From Halococcaceae archaeon (GTDB lineage: Archaea; Halobacteriota; Halobacteria; Halobacteriales; Halalkalicoccaceae), in contig SKXI01000376.1 in assembly GCA_007128515.1 (NCBI GenBank), forward strand, positions 1-8,426: a stretch of 8,426 nucleotides of DNA, read 5' to 3'. The notes under the pieces are model-generated. The model did not search any database. It was not told where the DNA came from and saw only the letters and a list, made by a program, of their open reading frames with translations. The translations under genes and the position numbers were made by a program. Below are positions 7,162 to 8,426 of this stretch, piece after piece (the first letter of the stretch is position 1; the number at the start of each line of letters is the position of its first letter).

Positions 7162-7473
7162 TCAGCGATCGCTCCGCGCCTCGCGTCCGAGTTCCTCCTC
7201 GACGGCCTCGACCTTCCCCGCCGCGCCGGTCTCCCGGCCGCGCTTGTCGTCGATCTTGAACACCGTGCTCACGCGCTCGTGGTCGACCGCCTCGTGGGCG
7301 GCCCGCGCGGCGGCGAACAGCTCGCCGGCCTCCTCGGCCTCGAGGATCGTCCCCATCGCCGTCGTCTCGTAGGAGACGTCGAACTCCTCGAGCGCCTCGA
7401 CCGCCGCCGCGACCTCTTCGGCCATACTCCCCTCTTTCACCGGTGCCACGCTGAGAAAGCCGATCGCAGTCAT
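7162..7473 (-). CDS. MTH1187 family (DUF77) thiamine-binding-type protein
   Basis: 103-aa cytoplasmic protein of the MTH1187/YkoF-like superfamily, ferredoxin-like alpha/beta folds that bind thiamine or related small molecules in characterised members. Visible family features: first strand TAIGFLSVAPVKEG, helix SMAEEVAAAVEALEE, strand VSYETTAMGTILEAE (33-47, with the conserved MGTI), helix ELFAAARAAHEAV (51-63), and strand STVFKIDDKRGR (69-80) with the signature KIDDKR. A 20-residue acidic tail follows. Whether it buffers thiamine or has another role is not shown. The ATG at 7473 gives the typical short N-terminus. There is no SD, but a TATA-like GAACTAAGC is centred about 28 nt upstream, which suggests a leaderless start. 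mch follows 37 bp downstream on the same strand. Confidence 0.88.
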   Translation of the reverse strand: MTAIGFLSVAPVKEGSMAEEVAAAVEALEEFDVSYETTAMGTILEAEEAGELFAAARAAHEAVDHERVSTVFKIDDKRGRETGAAGKVEAVEEELGREARSDR

Positions 7474-7496
7474 AGCCGGGAAGACGCCATCCCAGC

Positions 7497-7505
7497 GCTT
7501 AGTTC
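7497..7505 (-). promoter_or_regulatory. TATA-like element for the MTH1187-family gene
   Basis: The minus strand reads GAACTAAGC, centred about 28 nt before the ATG at 7473. The spacing fits a leaderless archaeal promoter, and no SD is present to compete with that reading. The sequence is only a moderate TATA match. Confidence 0.35.
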
Positions 7506-7550
7506 CCTGGCACGCATCTGAACCCGTAGCCGTCCTCCTCTCCCCTCCGA

Positions 7551-7859
7551 CTACCGCTCGCCCGAGGAGGCGCTGCCGGACTCCTCGATCCTCGACTCGT
7601 ACTTCGCGAGCGACTCGGCGAGCGCGTCGTTCGCGTCGATCCCCAGCGATTCGGCGGTCGCGAGCAGCGAGAAGTAGGCGTCGCCGATCTCGTCCGGCTT
7701 CACCTCGATCGCCTCGGGGGACTCGCCCCACTCCGTGGACTTCGTCGCGTCGGCCGCGACCTCCCCAACCTCAGCGACGAGGTCGAGGATCCAGTACTCC
7801 GGGTCGCTGTCGATGTCGTGAGCCGCGACGAACGCGGCGACGGTCTCCTGTTCGTCCAT
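7551..7859 (-). CDS. MazG-like nucleotide pyrophosphohydrolase
   Basis: 102-aa member of the all-alpha NTP pyrophosphatase (MazG/dUTPase-2) superfamily, likely to hydrolyse a nucleoside triphosphate to the monophosphate and pyrophosphate with Mg2+, as a house-cleaning enzyme. The metal-binding pattern is present: E30 and E33 in LVAEVGEVA (helix 2), then E57 and D60 in KPDEIGDAYFSLL (helix 3), with a short loop between (KSTEWGESPEAIEV). The C-terminal helix LAESLAKYESRI is typical, and a Ser/Gly tail ends the protein. Full MazG has two such domains; this is a single-domain form. The substrate (canonical versus damaged nucleotide) cannot be told. The ATG at 7859 is preceded by AGGAG at 8 nt. 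The next gene on this strand starts 77 bp downstream, and the gap holds a purine-rich tract and no clear terminator. Confidence 0.9.
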   Translation of the reverse strand: MDEQETVAAFVAAHDIDSDPEYWILDLVAEVGEVAADATKSTEWGESPEAIEVKPDEIGDAYFSLLATAESLGIDANDALAESLAKYESRIEESGSASSGER

Positions 7860-7867
7860 ATCGGATA

Positions 7868-7872
7868 CTCCT
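7868..7872 (-). promoter_or_regulatory. Shine-Dalgarno for the MazG-like gene
   Basis: AGGAG on the minus strand, 8 nt before ATG 7859, supports this start. Confidence 0.55.
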
Positions 7873-7885
7873 GTACGCTCGGCGG

Positions 7886-7895
7886 CCTAAACGTA
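7886..7895 (-). promoter_or_regulatory. TATA-like element for the MazG-like gene
   Basis: The minus strand reads TACGTTTAGG, the only AT-rich patch upstream. It is centred about 31 nt before the ATG. Transcription from the usual 25-27 nt downstream would start at about 7863-7866 and leave the AGGAG out, so either this is not the real TATA or the SD is not used. Confidence 0.3.
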
Positions 7896-7983
7896 TCGAA
7901 CCGGCAGAACACTCGCGGTCTCTCACCCGCGTCGGGACCGGGCCGCGGTCGGGATCGCTCCGATCGGCCGGTCGACACCGTCC

Positions 7984-7998
7984 GAAAACTAGTACTAG
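7984..7998 (+). promoter_or_regulatory. BRE/TATA-like region with 10-bp palindrome
   Basis: GAAAA at 7984-7988 (BRE-like) runs into CTAGTACTAG at 7989-7998, a perfect 10-bp palindrome. This is the most AT-rich stretch of the intergenic region. It lies about 40-50 nt before the ATG at 8037, a plausible promoter position for the plus-strand gene. The palindrome could equally be an operator. Confidence 0.4.
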
Positions 7999-8001
7999 CG
8001 A

Positions 8002-8013
8002 CACCAGTTGGTG
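8002..8013. repeat. Short dyad repeat next to the promoter-like region
   Basis: CACCA (8002-8006) and TGGTG (8009-8013) are perfect inverted arms around a 2-nt spacer, so this is a dyad for a dimeric protein rather than a hairpin. Its centre is 14 nt from the centre of the CTAGTACTAG palindrome. Confidence 0.3.
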
Positions 8014-8036
8014 CGGTTGACGGACGTGGGTCGTCC

Positions 8037-8426
8037 ATGCCGGGGGAGCACGAGCGACGCCGGGGGGAGCGGACGACACGTCGTACCTACCTGACACCAT
8101 CGCGGGTGGCGACCCCGCTGTCCTCGTCCTCGATCACGAGGTCGTCGTCCGGAACCTGGCCGTGCCGACAGCCGGTTCGGGGTCGCGTTCGACGGTGTCC
8201 GGGGCGGCACCGCGGTGGACATCACGGTCACGAGAGCCCGCCTCTCCGGGATCCAGTCGGGTGCGACCTCGAACTCGACCGTCCGGCGGACCAGGGTCAC
8301 CGACGCGACGGCTGGAGTCGTCTGTTTCGAAGCCGACCGGAACATCCTGTCTGGAAACGCCGTCGCCGGCTGCGAAGGCTCGGGGATCGATCTCCTCGAC
8401 ACGAGGGCGAACCTGATCGTGGAGAA
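8037..8426 (+). pseudogene. Decayed Tat-secreted right-handed beta-helix (NosD-like) gene, runs off window
   Basis: Three pieces of one apparent protein lie in three frames. From ATG 8037, frame A reads MPGEHERRRGERTTRRTYLT, an N-terminus with a twin-arginine motif (TRRTYL), but the hydrophobic core that should follow is missing. From about 8093, the frame at 8093 reads DTIAGGDPAVLVLDHEVVVR and then NLAV, like the first rung of a beta-helix. From about 8167, the frame at 8167 reads DSRFGVAFDGVRGGTAVDIT and continues open to 8424 with repeating beta-helix rungs (SGIQSGATSNSTVRRTRV, ADRNILSGNAVAGCEGSGID). Such repeats are typical of NosD/parallel beta-helix surface proteins. I infer an internal deletion joining the Tat region to the helix near 8090-8096, and a one-base deletion near 8165. 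A sequencing error could explain the second but not easily the missing signal core. The 3' end is outside the window. Confidence 0.65.

Noticed and set aside
6162..7259. Long plus-strand open frame opposite mch (365 codons)
   Set aside because: Mch on the minus strand has clear family motifs. The opposite frame is Arg-rich with no domain.
7531..7549. Pyrimidine-rich tract (purine-rich on the minus strand) after the MazG-like gene
   Set aside because: It is not followed by T residues in the direction of transcription, forms no hairpin, and is too far from a start to be an SD; probably composition only.
7860..8036. Possible tRNA or small RNA in the intergenic region
   Set aside because: I found no cloverleaf arms or conserved tRNA box, only the promoter-like and dyad elements listed.

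Overview
The window looks like a haloarchaeal (class Halobacteria) chromosome segment. It is very GC-rich, its proteins are acidic (Asp/Glu-rich), genes are packed with 1-4 bp stop/start overlaps, several starts look leaderless, and the gene families (tetrahydromethanopterin-type Mch, MTH1187 protein, Tat motif with a beta-helix protein) fit an archaeon. No genus can be assigned from the sequence alone.

Region 1 (1-4504, plus strand) is most of a peptide/nickel-type ABC importer operon: dppB (5' end cut off by the window), dppC, dppD and dppF. Gaps are 1 and 5 bp, then a 4 bp overlap. The solute-binding protein is not present and probably lies upstream. Both ATPases end in the cysteine-bearing oligopeptide-transporter C-terminal domain. 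In DppF that cysteine motif is split by about 118 residues.

Region 2 (4492-7124, minus strand) is a tight four-gene unit, in transcription order: mch (methenyl-tetrahydromethanopterin cyclohydrolase), an unrecognised 159-aa protein with a winged-helix-like C-terminus, a HAD-family phosphatase, and a 165-aa protein with a BsuPI/Ig-like beta domain. Its last gene converges on dppF and overlaps it by 13 bp.

Region 3 (7162-7859, minus strand) holds two small housekeeping genes: an MTH1187-family (DUF77) thiamine-binding-type protein and a MazG-like nucleotide pyrophosphohydrolase. Both point the same way as the mch unit. TATA-like elements before each suggest separate or layered transcription.

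Region 4 (7860-8426) is a divergent intergenic region with promoter-like and dyad sequences, followed on the plus strand by what I read as a decayed Tat-secreted right-handed beta-helix (NosD-like) gene. Its Tat motif, first beta-helix segment and remaining beta-helix lie in three different frames. I see no CRISPR array, RNA gene, insertion sequence or clearly new multi-gene system. The best leads are the split cysteine domain of DppF, the beta-helix pseudogene, and the conserved-looking mch/unknown/HAD operon.
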